DNA of 64,000 bases, from the NCBI GenBank assembly GCA_040768845.1, contig JAXGME010000003.1:124001-188000 (forward strand), given 5' to 3'. Shown piece by piece: positions 16,599 to 24,629 of the stretch. Under the pieces are notes generated by a model. The model made no database searches, was not told where the DNA came from, and saw only the letters and a list, made by a program, of their open reading frames with translations. Within the stretch, counting starts at the first letter, position 1; each line of letters starts with the position of its first letter. This DNA comes from JAEZHK01 sp040768845. GTDB lineage: Bacteria > Bacillota > Clostridia > Christensenellales > Aristaeellaceae. A program made the translations under genes and the position numbers.

Positions 16599-16992
16599 GG
16601 GCGGCCGCCTCCAGCAGTTTCCCGAGAAACGCCGGGCTTACGTCCTCCGATACGGTGATCTCCACTCCGTTGAGCCTGAACGCGCATTCCCGCCGCTCCT
16701 CTGTCTTCGCGCAGTCGAGTCTTACGATACATGGAACCTGGGCTTGGGATGTCTGCGCTTGGGATCCATCTCCTGTACTGCCGGGCAAGGCCTCCGGTTC
16801 AGAGCTTCTGCGTTCGGCGATTCTGACCGCCTCGGCCATGAGCAGTCGTTCCCACCGGTAATACGTCTTTGGATTGATCCCGTTTTGTTCGCACCATCCC
16901 TGTACCGGCTGCCCGCTGTTCCGACATTCAACGATTCGCCCCTTCCACTCTGAAAGACGCGCCATGTGCTTCATGGCCCGGACTCCGTCCAT
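16588..16992 (-). CDS. tnpA: IS66 accessory protein TnpA (helix-turn-helix)
   Basis: A 134-residue protein beginning at ATG 16992, chosen over an upstream in-frame start because GGAGG lies six to seven bases ahead. The N-terminal half carries the HTH_8-like segment WKGRIVECRNSGQPVQGWCEQ (seen as WKGRIVECRNSG then QGWCEQNGI) and YYRWERLL, as in other IS66 TnpA proteins. It is probably a DNA-binding subunit of the transposition complex. It is the first gene of the element and is intact. Confidence 0.9.
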   Translation of the reverse strand: MDGVRAMKHMARLSEWKGRIVECRNSGQPVQGWCEQNGINPKTYYRWERLLMAEAVRIAERRSSEPEALPGSTGDGSQAQTSQAQVPCIVRLDCAKTEERRECAFRLNGVEITVSEDVSPAFLGKLLEAAAHAR

Positions 16993-17029
16993 ATTGACAC
17001 CTCCATACTGGATGAGATTGCGGGGTTGT

Positions 17030-17100
17030 CTCAACGAATCTCAGCGATTCGCTTGGATTCTCCGTGAATCTTATGGATTCTCAATCCCCACACGCTCTTA
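17030..17100. repeat. GATTC/GAATC repeat cluster inside the IS66 right end
   Basis: Between the terminal repeat and tnpA, GAATC or GATTC recurs about six times at short regular spacing (GAATCTCAG, GCGATTCG, GGATTCTC, GAATCTTA, GGATTCTC, CAATCC). These are likely binding sites for an IS66-encoded protein, or part of its promoter control. Confidence 0.45.
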
Positions 17101-17186
17101 TCTTCTCATCTGATTGGAGCAGGTGTCTCCCATGCTGTTATTTGACGCTTACGATCTCAGTCGGGCGGCAGTTGCTTTTGCGTCTC

Positions 17187-17408
17187 TTAATCGGATTTGC
17201 CGTCGTCGTCCAGCCGTAGCATCCTGTATCCGACGCCGATATGCGTCTGAATGTACTTAGGCTTCGAATTTGCCTTTTCGATCTTCTTCCGGAGGGTCGC
17301 CATGAACACGCGCAGCGCGGGCACGTCGCTGGAGAAGCTTCCCCAGATTTCGTGCAGGATGAAGTTGTGGGTCAGCACTTTCCCCACGTTCTTGGCAACG
17401 CGGAGAAA
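17187..17408 (-). pseudogene. KdpE-like response regulator, C-terminal remnant
   Basis: Seventy-three codons matching the winged-helix DNA-binding end of an OmpR/PhoB-type regulator of the KdpE kind: GKVLTHNFILHEIWG, MATLRKKIE and THIGVGYRM. The receiver domain and the first half of the winged helix are absent. Upstream of 17408 the sequence becomes unrelated and AT-rich. Further in-frame codons exist to 17588, but they do not look coding. It marks an old deletion junction between the two exporter loci. Confidence 0.75.
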
Positions 17409-17496
17409 TTTTGTACACAGTATAATACACGCGAAGCGCGAATACAATAACAACGGGAAAATTTCGGAGCGTGCCGAAGCACGGGGGAGAGAGCCC

Positions 17497-17531
17497 CCGG
17501 GCCGGGCGCGGAAAAACCGCGGCCGGCCCGG
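17497..17531 (-). terminator. GC-rich hairpin after ABC exporter locus 2
   Basis: A 15 bp stem with one mismatch and an AAAAA/TTTTT loop sits just past the stop of the exporter gene at 17549. There is no T-run after it, so terminator function is likely but not certain. Confidence 0.5.
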
Positions 17532-17548
17532 GGTTGGCCGCGGCAGGG

Positions 17549-19282
17549 CTAGACACTCCAGCCCAGGCTTTCCTGCTGAATGCGCCAAAGCTTTGCATAC
17601 AGCCCGTTCTGGGCGATGAGTTCCTCGTGGGTGCCCTGCTCGCGCAGTCTGCCCTCGTCCAGCACGACGATGCGGTCCGCCGCGGCGATGGTCTTCAGCC
17701 GGTGGGCGATCACGATCACCGTCCGCCCCCGGACCAGTTCGGAAATGGCCTCCTGGATCAGCACTTCGTTTTCCGGGTCTATGGAGGCGGTCGCCTCGTC
17801 CAGCAGCACGATGGGCGCGTCCTTGAGGATGGCCCGGGCGATGGAGATCCGCTGGCGCTCTCCGCCGGAGAGGGTGCAGCCGTTTTCCCCGATGAGGGTT
17901 TCATATCCGTCCTGCATTTTTTCAATGAATTCGTCGCAGCGGGCGATTCGGGCGGCGGCGCGCACCGCCTCGTCCGTCGCGCCCTGCCTGCCGATGCGGA
18001 TGTTGTTCATCACGGTGTCGTTGAACAGCACCACATCCTGGAACACAAAGCTCATGGACTTCATCAGCGCTTCCGGATCGACGTTGCGGATGTTCTGGCC
18101 GCCGATCAGGATCTCGCCCCTGTCCACGTCCCAGAACCGGGCCACGAGCCGGGAGACCGTGCTCTTGCCGGAGCCGGAGGGCCCGACCAGCGCCGTCACC
18201 GCGTTTTGCGGCAGCGTGACGCCGAGATCCCGGATGACGTCCTCCCGGTTGTAGGCGAAGGTAACGCCCCTCAGTTCGATGTTCAGGTGGGGGAAGCAGA
18301 CGTTGGTCGCCCCCTCCATGGCGGGTTCATCCCGGAGTTTCTGCATGCGGCTGGCCGACGTGAACAGGTACATGACCTCGGCCAGCATGGTCAGGATCGC
18401 CAGCATGGGCGCATAGATGCGGGCGCTGATCATGGTGAAGGTGAGAAATTTGACGGCGTCCAGGCTGCCCGCGGTCAATAGGTTTACGCCCACCAGAATC
18501 ACGACGCCGATGCCCACCTGCAGGATGACCGAGGACAGCGTGACAAAGGTCCCGGCGATCGCCTCGAAGGTTATGGCCTCCCGCATCATCTGCTTGAGTG
18601 CCGCCTTGAGCGCTGCGGATTTCTCCCCCGAAAGCCCGAAGGCCTTGACCACCTTGATGCCGTCCAGGTATTCCTGAATCTGGCGGGAGACGTTCAGCTT
18701 CGCCTTTACGTGACGCTCGCCAAACTTCCTCTGGATGTGTCTGGACAGCCAGATCACGCCCATTGAGATCGGCAGCACGAACAAAAGCGCCAGCGTCATG
18801 CGCCAGTCGTAAAAGGCCAGCATGACGGAGACGAGCGCGATGGAAATGGCGTTGGCAGCGATCTGCGGGATGGCATGGCTCATCATCTGCTCGACGGTGG
18901 CGCAGTCGCCCATGATGTTGGTGGTGAGCTCCGAAAGGTCCTTGCGGTTGAAAAAGGAGAGCGGCAGCTTTCGCATGTGCTCGGCCACTTCAATGCGGAT
19001 CGCGGTGCTCTCCGAGTAGGCGGTGGTATAGGTCTTGTCGTACTCCACGCCGTAGACGAAGTAGTAAAGTGCCGCTGCCGCCACGCCGAACCCCAGCAGC
19101 ATCCACAGCCGCCCGGCGTCCAGCGGCGCGCCGGAGACCAGCGGCTGAACGATGGCGGTGATCGCCTGCATGATGACCATGAAGGGCAGAAACAGCACGA
19201 TGTTGGCCAGCGTGCAGACGAGAATCGCCCGCTTCAGATCCCTTTCGCCCTTGTCGGACAGGTGAAGCAGCCGCTTAAGCAT
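17549..19282 (-). CDS. ABC exporter subunit 2 of locus 2
   Basis: A 577-residue half-transporter: an N-terminal membrane domain with six helices to about residue 310, then an ATPase domain with GPSGSGKST, LSGGERQR, IVLLDEAT and IAHRLK. It matches the intact subunit 2 of locus 1 closely in motifs such as SFVFQDVVLFNDTVMNNIRIG. Its start overlaps the stop of the upstream exporter gene by 8 bases. The pair presumably forms a heterodimer. GC and codon use fit the surrounding chromosome, unlike locus 1. The substrate is unknown. Confidence 0.93.
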   Translation of the reverse strand: MLKRLLHLSDKGERDLKRAILVCTLANIVLFLPFMVIMQAITAIVQPLVSGAPLDAGRLWMLLGFGVAAAALYYFVYGVEYDKTYTTAYSESTAIRIEVAEHMRKLPLSFFNRKDLSELTTNIMGDCATVEQMMSHAIPQIAANAISIALVSVMLAFYDWRMTLALLFVLPISMGVIWLSRHIQRKFGERHVKAKLNVSRQIQEYLDGIKVVKAFGLSGEKSAALKAALKQMMREAITFEAIAGTFVTLSSVILQVGIGVVILVGVNLLTAGSLDAVKFLTFTMISARIYAPMLAILTMLAEVMYLFTSASRMQKLRDEPAMEGATNVCFPHLNIELRGVTFAYNREDVIRDLGVTLPQNAVTALVGPSGSGKSTVSRLVARFWDVDRGEILIGGQNIRNVDPEALMKSMSFVFQDVVLFNDTVMNNIRIGRQGATDEAVRAAARIARCDEFIEKMQDGYETLIGENGCTLSGGERQRISIARAILKDAPIVLLDEATASIDPENEVLIQEAISELVRGRTVIVIAHRLKTIAAADRIVVLDEGRLREQGTHEELIAQNGLYAKLWRIQQESLGWSV

Positions 19283-21104
19283 GGGCCTTTACCTCCTTTT
19301 CGGTGATCGTCCAGCGCATTGCCGTGGTGTACTGCGCCCACATGTGGGCGTAGCGCCCGCCGGCACCCACAAGGTCGTCATGCCGGCCCTCCTCGACCAG
19401 GCGCCCCCCGTCGATCACCAGAATCTTGTCCGCGCCCCGCACGGTGGACAGCCGGTGGGCGATGATGATGACTGTCTTGTCCTTCATCAGATGCTCGAAG
19501 GCGCGCTGGATCTTCTGCTCGTTTTCCGGGTCGGCAAAGGCCGTAGCCTCGTCCAGCACGATGATCGGCGCGTCCTTTAAAATGGCGCGCGCGATGACGA
19601 TGCGCTGGCGCTCGCCGCCGGACAGGTGCACGTTGTTGGTCCCGATGACGGTGTCATAGCCGTTGGGCAGCCGCTCGATGAATTCGTGGCACTGGGCGGC
19701 CTTGGCGGCGGCGATCACGGCTTCGCGGTCGGCCAGCTTATTGCCCACGCGGATGTTGTCCAGAATGCTCTGCTGAAAGAGGAACACATCTTGGAACACG
19801 AAGCTGACGATGCTCATCAGGTACTCGCCGGACATCTCGCGGATGTCCACGCCGCCGATCCGGATGCCGCCGGCGTTTACATCGTAAAAGCGGGGGATCA
19901 GGTGGGCGATGGTGCTCTTGCCGGAACCGGAGGGCCCCACCAGCGCGGTGATCTGGCCCTGGCGCGCGGTAAAGCTGACGTCCGTCAGCGCCTCCGATAC
20001 CCCGTAGGAAAAGCGGACGCCTTCGAAGCGGATGTCAAACCCCTCGGCGGGGCGGGGGTTTGCGGCCTCGGGCAGCGGCTTTTCGCGCAGCACCCTGTCC
20101 ATGCGCTCGATGCCGTCGGCGATCTGCCGCCCCTTCTGGGATACGTACATCAGCTTGAGGAAGGGCGACGTGACCGCCACGGAGAAGATCAGGTAGAACA
20201 GCGCCGACATTGCAAAGCGGGGATAGTCCTCCACGCCCCCGGCAATCCAGATGATGACCGGGAGCAGAAACAGGTAGATGTTGTAGAGGATCACGAGAAA
20301 CAGCACAAAGCCGTTTTTGAACGCCTTGGTGTACGCCAGCGCGAAGTCGCCGTAGGTCTTGATCGAGTCATAGAATTTCCGGAAGGAATAGATGGTCTGG
20401 CCGAAGGCCTTGACCACCGAAATGCCGCGCACGTACTCCACGGAGGCATTGTTCATGTCCTCCAGAGAGTCCTGATAAATCTTGATGAACTTCGCGGCGT
20501 TCTTGCCCATGTAGACGCTCTGGAGCGCGTACATCAGGAAGATCGGCACCAGCGTCGCCAGGCCCAGCCGCCAGTCGAACACGAAGAGGATCGCCAGCAC
20601 CACCACAGGCGTGGCGAAGGAGCCCACGATGTCCGGAAGCTGATGGGCGATGAAGCCTTCGATCTTTTCGATGTTCTCGTCCACCACCTTGCGGATCTTG
20701 CCGGTGGAGTTCTCCGTGTGGAACCCCAGCGACAGGCTCGCCAGATGGTCGGCAAACCGCAGCTTGAGCAGGTACAGCGTCTTGAACGCCGCCAGGTGCG
20801 AGCACATCAGCGCCACGAAGTTCAGGAGGATCGCGCCGATGGCCGTTCCGCCCGCCAGCCAGCCCAGGCGGATCATGTGGCCGCTGTCAAGGCCGCCCAG
20901 ATCGCCCATGTGCAGCACCAGTTCCCGGATGATGTAGTAGATCGCGATGAACGGGGCAAAGGACACCGCCACGCTGATCGCGGAGAGCGCGCAGGCCGCC
21001 AGGGCGAGCCCTTTTTTGGTGAACGCCAGTTGCCACATGCGCCGCATGCCGCCCCCGCCTTTCGCCACCTGTTCCCGCGCGTGTTCCGTGTTGGACTGAA
21101 CCAT
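19275..21104 (-). CDS. ABC exporter subunit 1 of locus 2
   Basis: A 609-residue half-transporter, the intact counterpart of the broken gene in locus 1. It shares the coupling segment VEYVRGISVVKAFGQT, GxHTENSTGKIRKV-type loop and EKPLPEA linker. ATPase motifs: GPSGSGKST, LSGGERQR, IIVLDEAT, IAHRLS. The ATG at 21104 has AAGGAGG eight bases ahead. It has a ~20-residue N-terminal extension rich in charged residues. First gene of a two-gene operon preceded by a palindromic operator (21134-21149). Confidence 0.93.
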   Translation of the reverse strand: MVQSNTEHAREQVAKGGGGMRRMWQLAFTKKGLALAACALSAISVAVSFAPFIAIYYIIRELVLHMGDLGGLDSGHMIRLGWLAGGTAIGAILLNFVALMCSHLAAFKTLYLLKLRFADHLASLSLGFHTENSTGKIRKVVDENIEKIEGFIAHQLPDIVGSFATPVVVLAILFVFDWRLGLATLVPIFLMYALQSVYMGKNAAKFIKIYQDSLEDMNNASVEYVRGISVVKAFGQTIYSFRKFYDSIKTYGDFALAYTKAFKNGFVLFLVILYNIYLFLLPVIIWIAGGVEDYPRFAMSALFYLIFSVAVTSPFLKLMYVSQKGRQIADGIERMDRVLREKPLPEAANPRPAEGFDIRFEGVRFSYGVSEALTDVSFTARQGQITALVGPSGSGKSTIAHLIPRFYDVNAGGIRIGGVDIREMSGEYLMSIVSFVFQDVFLFQQSILDNIRVGNKLADREAVIAAAKAAQCHEFIERLPNGYDTVIGTNNVHLSGGERQRIVIARAILKDAPIIVLDEATAFADPENEQKIQRAFEHLMKDKTVIIIAHRLSTVRGADKILVIDGGRLVEEGRHDDLVGAGGRYAHMWAQYTTAMRWTITEKEVKAHA

Positions 21105-21133
21105 AAAAACCCCCTCCTTCTTGCTCCCCCGTG

Positions 21134-21149
21134 GTTAGACATAACTAAC
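21134..21149. promoter_or_regulatory. TetR operator candidate upstream of ABC exporter locus 2
   Basis: GTTAGACATAACTAAC is an inverted repeat 30 bp ahead of the exporter start. It differs at only two or three central positions from GTTAGACTATACTAAC in front of locus 1, although the surrounding sequences are unrelated. Confidence 0.65.
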
Positions 21150-21197
21150 TACCCGCCATAAAAAATGCGCCGCTGCCGGGCGCCCGGGCCGAGGCGG

Positions 21198-21860
21198 TCA
21201 TGACGCCGGGCCAAGCAGCTGGCGGAACACGCCCATCCACCCGCTGGTGTAGAATGCGCTCAAAAACTCCAGGTTTGCCATCGCCTCCTCATACCCCATG
21301 CCGTGGCGGACGGGTTCCAGCAGCGCGTTGACGTAGCTCTCGGATACGAGATGGATGGCCGCGCGGTTCAGCCCTTTGGGAAGGGGCCCGCGCGCCCCGG
21401 TCCGCTCCAGGTATGCGATCGTGAGATCGACCTCCCGGTCGACGATCGAGTGCACGAAACCGGCCCGCGACGAACCCGCCGCCCCCCTGACCAGGAGCCT
21501 GAAGACGTCTGAATTGGCGTAAATGAAATCGTAGACGCGGCGAAGTTCGGCGGTGGTGCTCCTCGTCGTAAACGGCCAGGCGTCGGCATCCGCGTCAAAA
21601 TAGGACGCGCTCAACGCCGTCATGAGCGCCTCCGTCTGCCGGCAGACGGGATCGACGATCGCCTCAAACAACGCATTTTTGTCTTTGAAGTAGGTGTAGA
21701 TCGCGCCCGTGGTCACGCCGGCCGCCGCGGCAATGCCGCGAAGAGAGGCTTTCTGATAGCCCTTTGACAAAAACTCCCGCCTGCCGAACCGCAGGATCTT
21801 TTCCCGGGTGCCCGCACCGTCCGCCAAAGCCCCGTCCTCTCCGTCCCCGTGGGATAACAC
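21198..21860 (-). CDS. TetR/AcrR family regulator of ABC exporter locus 2
   Basis: A 220-residue regulator with the TetR helix-turn-helix at ~17-65 (REFLSKGYQKASLRGIA, VTTGAIYTYFKDKNALF) and a helical C-terminal ligand domain similar in layout to the locus 1 regulator (VYDFIYANSDVFRLLV here, VYDHFDVFKLLI there). GTG 21860 is the only sensible start after the promoter; the ribosome site is weak. It lies upstream of, and in the same direction as, the exporter operon, with 93 bp between, and very likely represses it. Confidence 0.87.
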   Translation of the reverse strand: MLSHGDGEDGALADGAGTREKILRFGRREFLSKGYQKASLRGIAAAAGVTTGAIYTYFKDKNALFEAIVDPVCRQTEALMTALSASYFDADADAWPFTTRSTTAELRRVYDFIYANSDVFRLLVRGAAGSSRAGFVHSIVDREVDLTIAYLERTGARGPLPKGLNRAAIHLVSESYVNALLEPVRHGMGYEEAMANLEFLSAFYTSGWMGVFRQLLGPAS

Positions 21861-21906
21861 CGTTATGTAACGACGTAATTGTAGCCTGCGCCGCCGGTGC
21901 TGTCAA
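21861..21906 (-). promoter_or_regulatory. Promoter and operator of second tetR
   Basis: On the minus strand TTGACA (21901-21906) and TACAAT (21878-21883) are 17 bp apart. Directly after the -10 box lies the palindrome CGTTA-CA-TAACG (21861-21872), adjoining the GTG start, suggesting autoregulation. Confidence 0.75.
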
Positions 21907-22031
21907 GGGCCGCCAAGGAGTTAACAAAAAATTCCCCCGGGCGGGCCTTTGTAATCTCGTCACATACGGCGCATTGCCCGCCGGGTATAATACGATCAAA
22001 AGCACCAAGCAAATATGGGAGGAAACGATAT

Positions 22032-22376
22032 ATGTTTTTCGGAAGACAAAGCGGCTGCACAAACCTTTCCATGGACAAGGCCCGGGTGGAGCTTGAAAAG
22101 GACAAATCCATTCACCTCATCGACGTGCGCACCCCGGGGGAGTACCGCGAGGGGCACATCCCCGGGAGCCGGAACATCCCGCTGGACCGCATCGGCGACA
22201 TTGCGTCGGCCGTTCCGGACCGCGACGCAAAGCTGTTTGTGTACTGCCTGAGCGGCGCCCGCAGCGCCAGCGCCTGCGCGAGTCTCGCGCGGATGGGCTA
22301 CGCCAACGTGGTCAACATCGGCGGAATCGTCCGCTGGAGCGGAAAAATTGAAGCGGAGCAGGCCGTCCCGGTCTGA
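22032..22376 (+). CDS. Single-domain rhodanese (sulfurtransferase-like)
   Basis: A 114-residue protein. The CDC25-like rhodanese fold is seen in IDVRTPGEYREGHIPGSRNIPL and in the active-site loop CLSGARS with the catalytic cysteine and the usual CxxGxRS form. ATG 22032 follows GGGAGGA by about nine bases; TATAAT at 21986-21991 is the likely -10 box. No signal peptide is present. Small cytosolic rhodaneses carry sulfur as a persulfide, but the acceptor cannot be told here. It is monocistronic, ending at a strong terminator. Confidence 0.9.
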   Translation: MFFGRQSGCTNLSMDKARVELEKDKSIHLIDVRTPGEYREGHIPGSRNIPLDRIGDIASAVPDRDAKLFVYCLSGARSASACASLARMGYANVVNIGGIVRWSGKIEAEQAVPV

Positions 22377-22390
22377 TCCCGCCCAAAGCG

Positions 22391-22422
22391 GCGCCGCCCC
22401 CCGGCCGGGGGGCGGCGCTTTT
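22391..22422 (+). terminator. Terminator after rhodanese gene
   Basis: A perfect 12 bp stem, GCGCCGCCCCCC with GGGGGGCGGCGC, and a four-base loop followed by TTTT. Confidence 0.9.
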
Positions 22423-22483
22423 GTGCGGATCGGCGGAGGCGCGGATTTTTGCGCGCGGGCACGCGGGAGCATGCGGCCGCCTG

Positions 22484-22512
22484 TTGACCGGATGGTAAAA
22501 ATGCTGTAAAAT
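22484..22512 (+). promoter_or_regulatory. Promoter of the EAL-domain gene
   Basis: TTGACC (22484-22489), 17 bp, TAAAAT (22507-22512). Confidence 0.7.
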
Positions 22513-22584
22513 AATGGCGGAGACCACAAAAGGCTCATGGCAAGAGGAGGCGTACCCGACCGAATAAAAGATGGAGGGATCGGC

Positions 22585-23367
22585 ATGAACCTGACACAGG
22601 AATACCTGCGGGCCTTGATCGAGGACGGCGCTTTTGAGTTGTACGGTCAACCCAAATGGACGTTTGGCAAGAATACCTGCAATACCTATGAGGTCTTCGC
22701 CGAGGTTCTCCACCTGCCCGGGGGGGAGACGGTGCCCGGCTACGGCTATGTGCGCAGGGCCGCCTCCGAACGGCACACCGGCATTGTCTTTGCCGACTGG
22801 TTCATGAAGAGCGCGCTGAGCATGATCCGGCGGCTGATCGACCAGATCGGGTGCGACCTGGTGGTGGCGATCAACGTGTGGCCGCACTCGGTGAACGGGG
22901 CGGATTTTGTCGAAAAGACGAAGGCGGAGCTCGATCACAACCGCCTGGAGCCGCGCAACCTGGAACTGGAGATCACGGACGTGGACAAGCTCACCGCGCG
23001 GGGCATTGAAAACCTCAAGACGCTGAAAGAGATGGGCGCGAAGCTGCTGTTTGACCGCTTCGGCATCGGCACCAACAACCTGTTCCTGCTCTCGCGCCTG
23101 CCCTTTGACGGGATCAAGCTGGCGCGGTGCTTTTCCGGCGGCGTGCCGGGGGACGAAACGCTGGTCAGGATCCTGGTGTCCATCGCGCACCTGGCGGACA
23201 CGCTGGGCATGACGGTCTGTGCCAAGGGCATCGAAAACGGCGACCAGTTTGAGTTCTTCGGGGATCTCGGCTTCTGGAAGGGCCAGGGCTACATGATCGG
23301 GCCGCCGATGGCGGAGCGCAAGCTGCACGATTTCATCCTGCAACACGCGAAGAAGGACAGCGCCTGA
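22585..23367 (+). CDS. Degenerate stand-alone EAL-domain protein
   Basis: A 260-residue protein made of one EAL (c-di-GMP phosphodiesterase) fold with no sensor or GGDEF domain. EAL is AEVL (E40), the Asn of the second metal site is kept (AINVW), and LELEITD stands for the ELTE region. The key DDFG motif reads DRFG (D157, R158), losing one metal-binding aspartate, and AEGVE reads AKGIE. It is thus unlikely to hydrolyse c-di-GMP and may bind it or a partner instead. ATG 22585 is chosen for the GGAGGG seven bases ahead. Monocistronic, with its own promoter. Confidence 0.85.
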   Translation: MNLTQEYLRALIEDGAFELYGQPKWTFGKNTCNTYEVFAEVLHLPGGETVPGYGYVRRAASERHTGIVFADWFMKSALSMIRRLIDQIGCDLVVAINVWPHSVNGADFVEKTKAELDHNRLEPRNLELEITDVDKLTARGIENLKTLKEMGAKLLFDRFGIGTNNLFLLSRLPFDGIKLARCFSGGVPGDETLVRILVSIAHLADTLGMTVCAKGIENGDQFEFFGDLGFWKGQGYMIGPPMAERKLHDFILQHAKKDSA

Positions 23368-23535
23368 CGGCGCCGGAAGCCGCCGGGGCGCGGGGAAGGA
23401 GGGCCGTGGACAGGTTGCCCACCAGGGAGGAGGCCCGGGCCTTCTCGAGGAAGGCCATGTCCTGAACCCCGGCCCCTGGCGGGCCCACAGCAGCCTCGCG
23501 GCCCAGTGCTGCGGGGGTGGTCGGCTCCGCGCCCG

Positions 23536-24525
23536 TCAGACGATGAGGAAATGCTGCACCGCGAGGGATGTGAGCGCCAGCGCCACCCAGCAGGCGAGCC
23601 CCATCAGGATGGGGCGGACGCCGTTTTTGATCAGCTTCACCAGGTTGGTGTTGAGGCCGATGGCGGCCATCGCCATCACGATCATGAACTTGCCGGCCTG
23701 CACCAGGCCCTTTGCCAATGCCTCCGGGAGCGGAAGGAACGTGCGCGCCACCGACGCCGCAAGAAAGCCCAGCACAAACCACGGGAAGATCGCGCTGAAG
23801 CGGTACCCCGCGCCGCCGGCGGCGGACTTTTGCCGGGATGTGTACAGCGCCAGCGCCAGCGTCACCGGCACGATCAAAAGCGTGCGCGTCAGTTTCACGA
23901 TGACCGCCAGGTTGCCCGCGGCGCTGGAGTAGGCGTAGCCCGCCGCCACCACCGACGAGGTGTCGTTGACCGCCGTGCCCGCCCACAGGCCAAAGTGCTG
24001 GTCGCTCATGTGCATCAGGTGGCCCAGCGCCGGAAACAGAAACGCCGCGATCACGTTGAACAGAAAAATCGTGGAGATCGAGCGGGCCACGTCCTCGTCC
24101 TGCGCTTCGATCACCGGCGCGGTGGCCGCGATGGCCGACCCGCCGCAGATCGCCGTGCCCACGCCGATCAGGATGCCGGTGTTTTTGTCCACCTTCAGGA
24201 GCCGCGCCATCAGCCAGGCGGTCAGAAACGCCGCCGTCAGCGTAAAGGCCATCAGAACCAGCGTCTGCTTTCCCACCTCGAACACGTTGAAAAGGTTCAT
24301 GTCAAAGCCCAGCAGGATGATGGCGTACGGCAGCAGCTTTTTTGAGGTGTAGCCGATGCCGGGGTTGAGCGCCTCCGGCCGCCGCCACGCCGCCAGCACT
24401 ATGCCGATGAGGATGCCCATCACCGGGCTGCCAACCACCGGAAGCAGCGTCCCGATCCACCAGGCGGGCACCGCCAGCGCCGCCGCCAGCAAAATGCCCG
24501 GCAGGCGTTTTTTCAAGATTTCCAT
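23536..24525 (-). CDS. YeiH/YadS-family membrane protein (UPF0324)
   Basis: A 329-residue, strongly hydrophobic protein with about ten membrane helices. The family hallmarks ILIGVGTAICGGSAIAATAPV (seen as GTAICGGSAIAA) and AVNDTSSVVAAGYAYS (AVNDTSSVVAA) are present. Members are putative exporters often controlled by a divergent LysR regulator, as here (24630-25544). The transported compound is not established. The gene has a clear promoter at 24547-24575. Confidence 0.9.
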   Translation of the reverse strand: MEILKKRLPGILLAAALAVPAWWIGTLLPVVGSPVMGILIGIVLAAWRRPEALNPGIGYTSKKLLPYAIILLGFDMNLFNVFEVGKQTLVLMAFTLTAAFLTAWLMARLLKVDKNTGILIGVGTAICGGSAIAATAPVIEAQDEDVARSISTIFLFNVIAAFLFPALGHLMHMSDQHFGLWAGTAVNDTSSVVAAGYAYSSAAGNLAVIVKLTRTLLIVPVTLALALYTSRQKSAAGGAGYRFSAIFPWFVLGFLAASVARTFLPLPEALAKGLVQAGKFMIVMAMAAIGLNTNLVKLIKNGVRPILMGLACWVALALTSLAVQHFLIV

Positions 24526-24546
24526 CCCAATCCCCCCTCGCGGGGC

Positions 24547-24601
24547 AGTATACCGCTTGACGATTCATAAGTAAAGCGCTATTATCTGATTGGTATGATA
24601 A
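24547..24601 (-). promoter_or_regulatory. yeiH promoter and LysR-type binding site
   Basis: On the minus strand TTTACT (24570-24575) and TATACT (24547-24552) are 17 bp apart. Upstream lies TTATC-N10-GATAA (24582-24601), an inverted repeat of LysR-box geometry between the divergent genes. Confidence 0.65.
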
Positions 24602-24629
24602 GTGAAATCTAATGGAATGGGGCGGCGGC

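Larger units (their letters stand above)
12998..17152 (-). mobile_element. IS66-family element interrupted by IS256 copy D
   Basis: Perfect 18 bp terminal inverted repeats GTAAGCGTCAAATAACAG bound the element, with an 8 bp duplication GATCTCAG at 12990-12997 and 17153-17160. Genes on the minus strand are in the family order tnpA, tnpB, tnpC. Without copy D and its duplication the element is 2656 bp, normal for IS66. tnpC is broken, so this copy cannot move unaided. Confidence 0.95.

Noticed and set aside
17409..17588. N-terminal extension of the KdpE remnant
   Set aside because: The codons upstream of 17408 do not resemble a response regulator and overlap the terminator hairpin and end of the ABC gene.
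23368..23535. Coding remnant downstream of the EAL gene
   Set aside because: A minus-strand frame exists, but it lacks a start and a recognisable family; treated as spacer.
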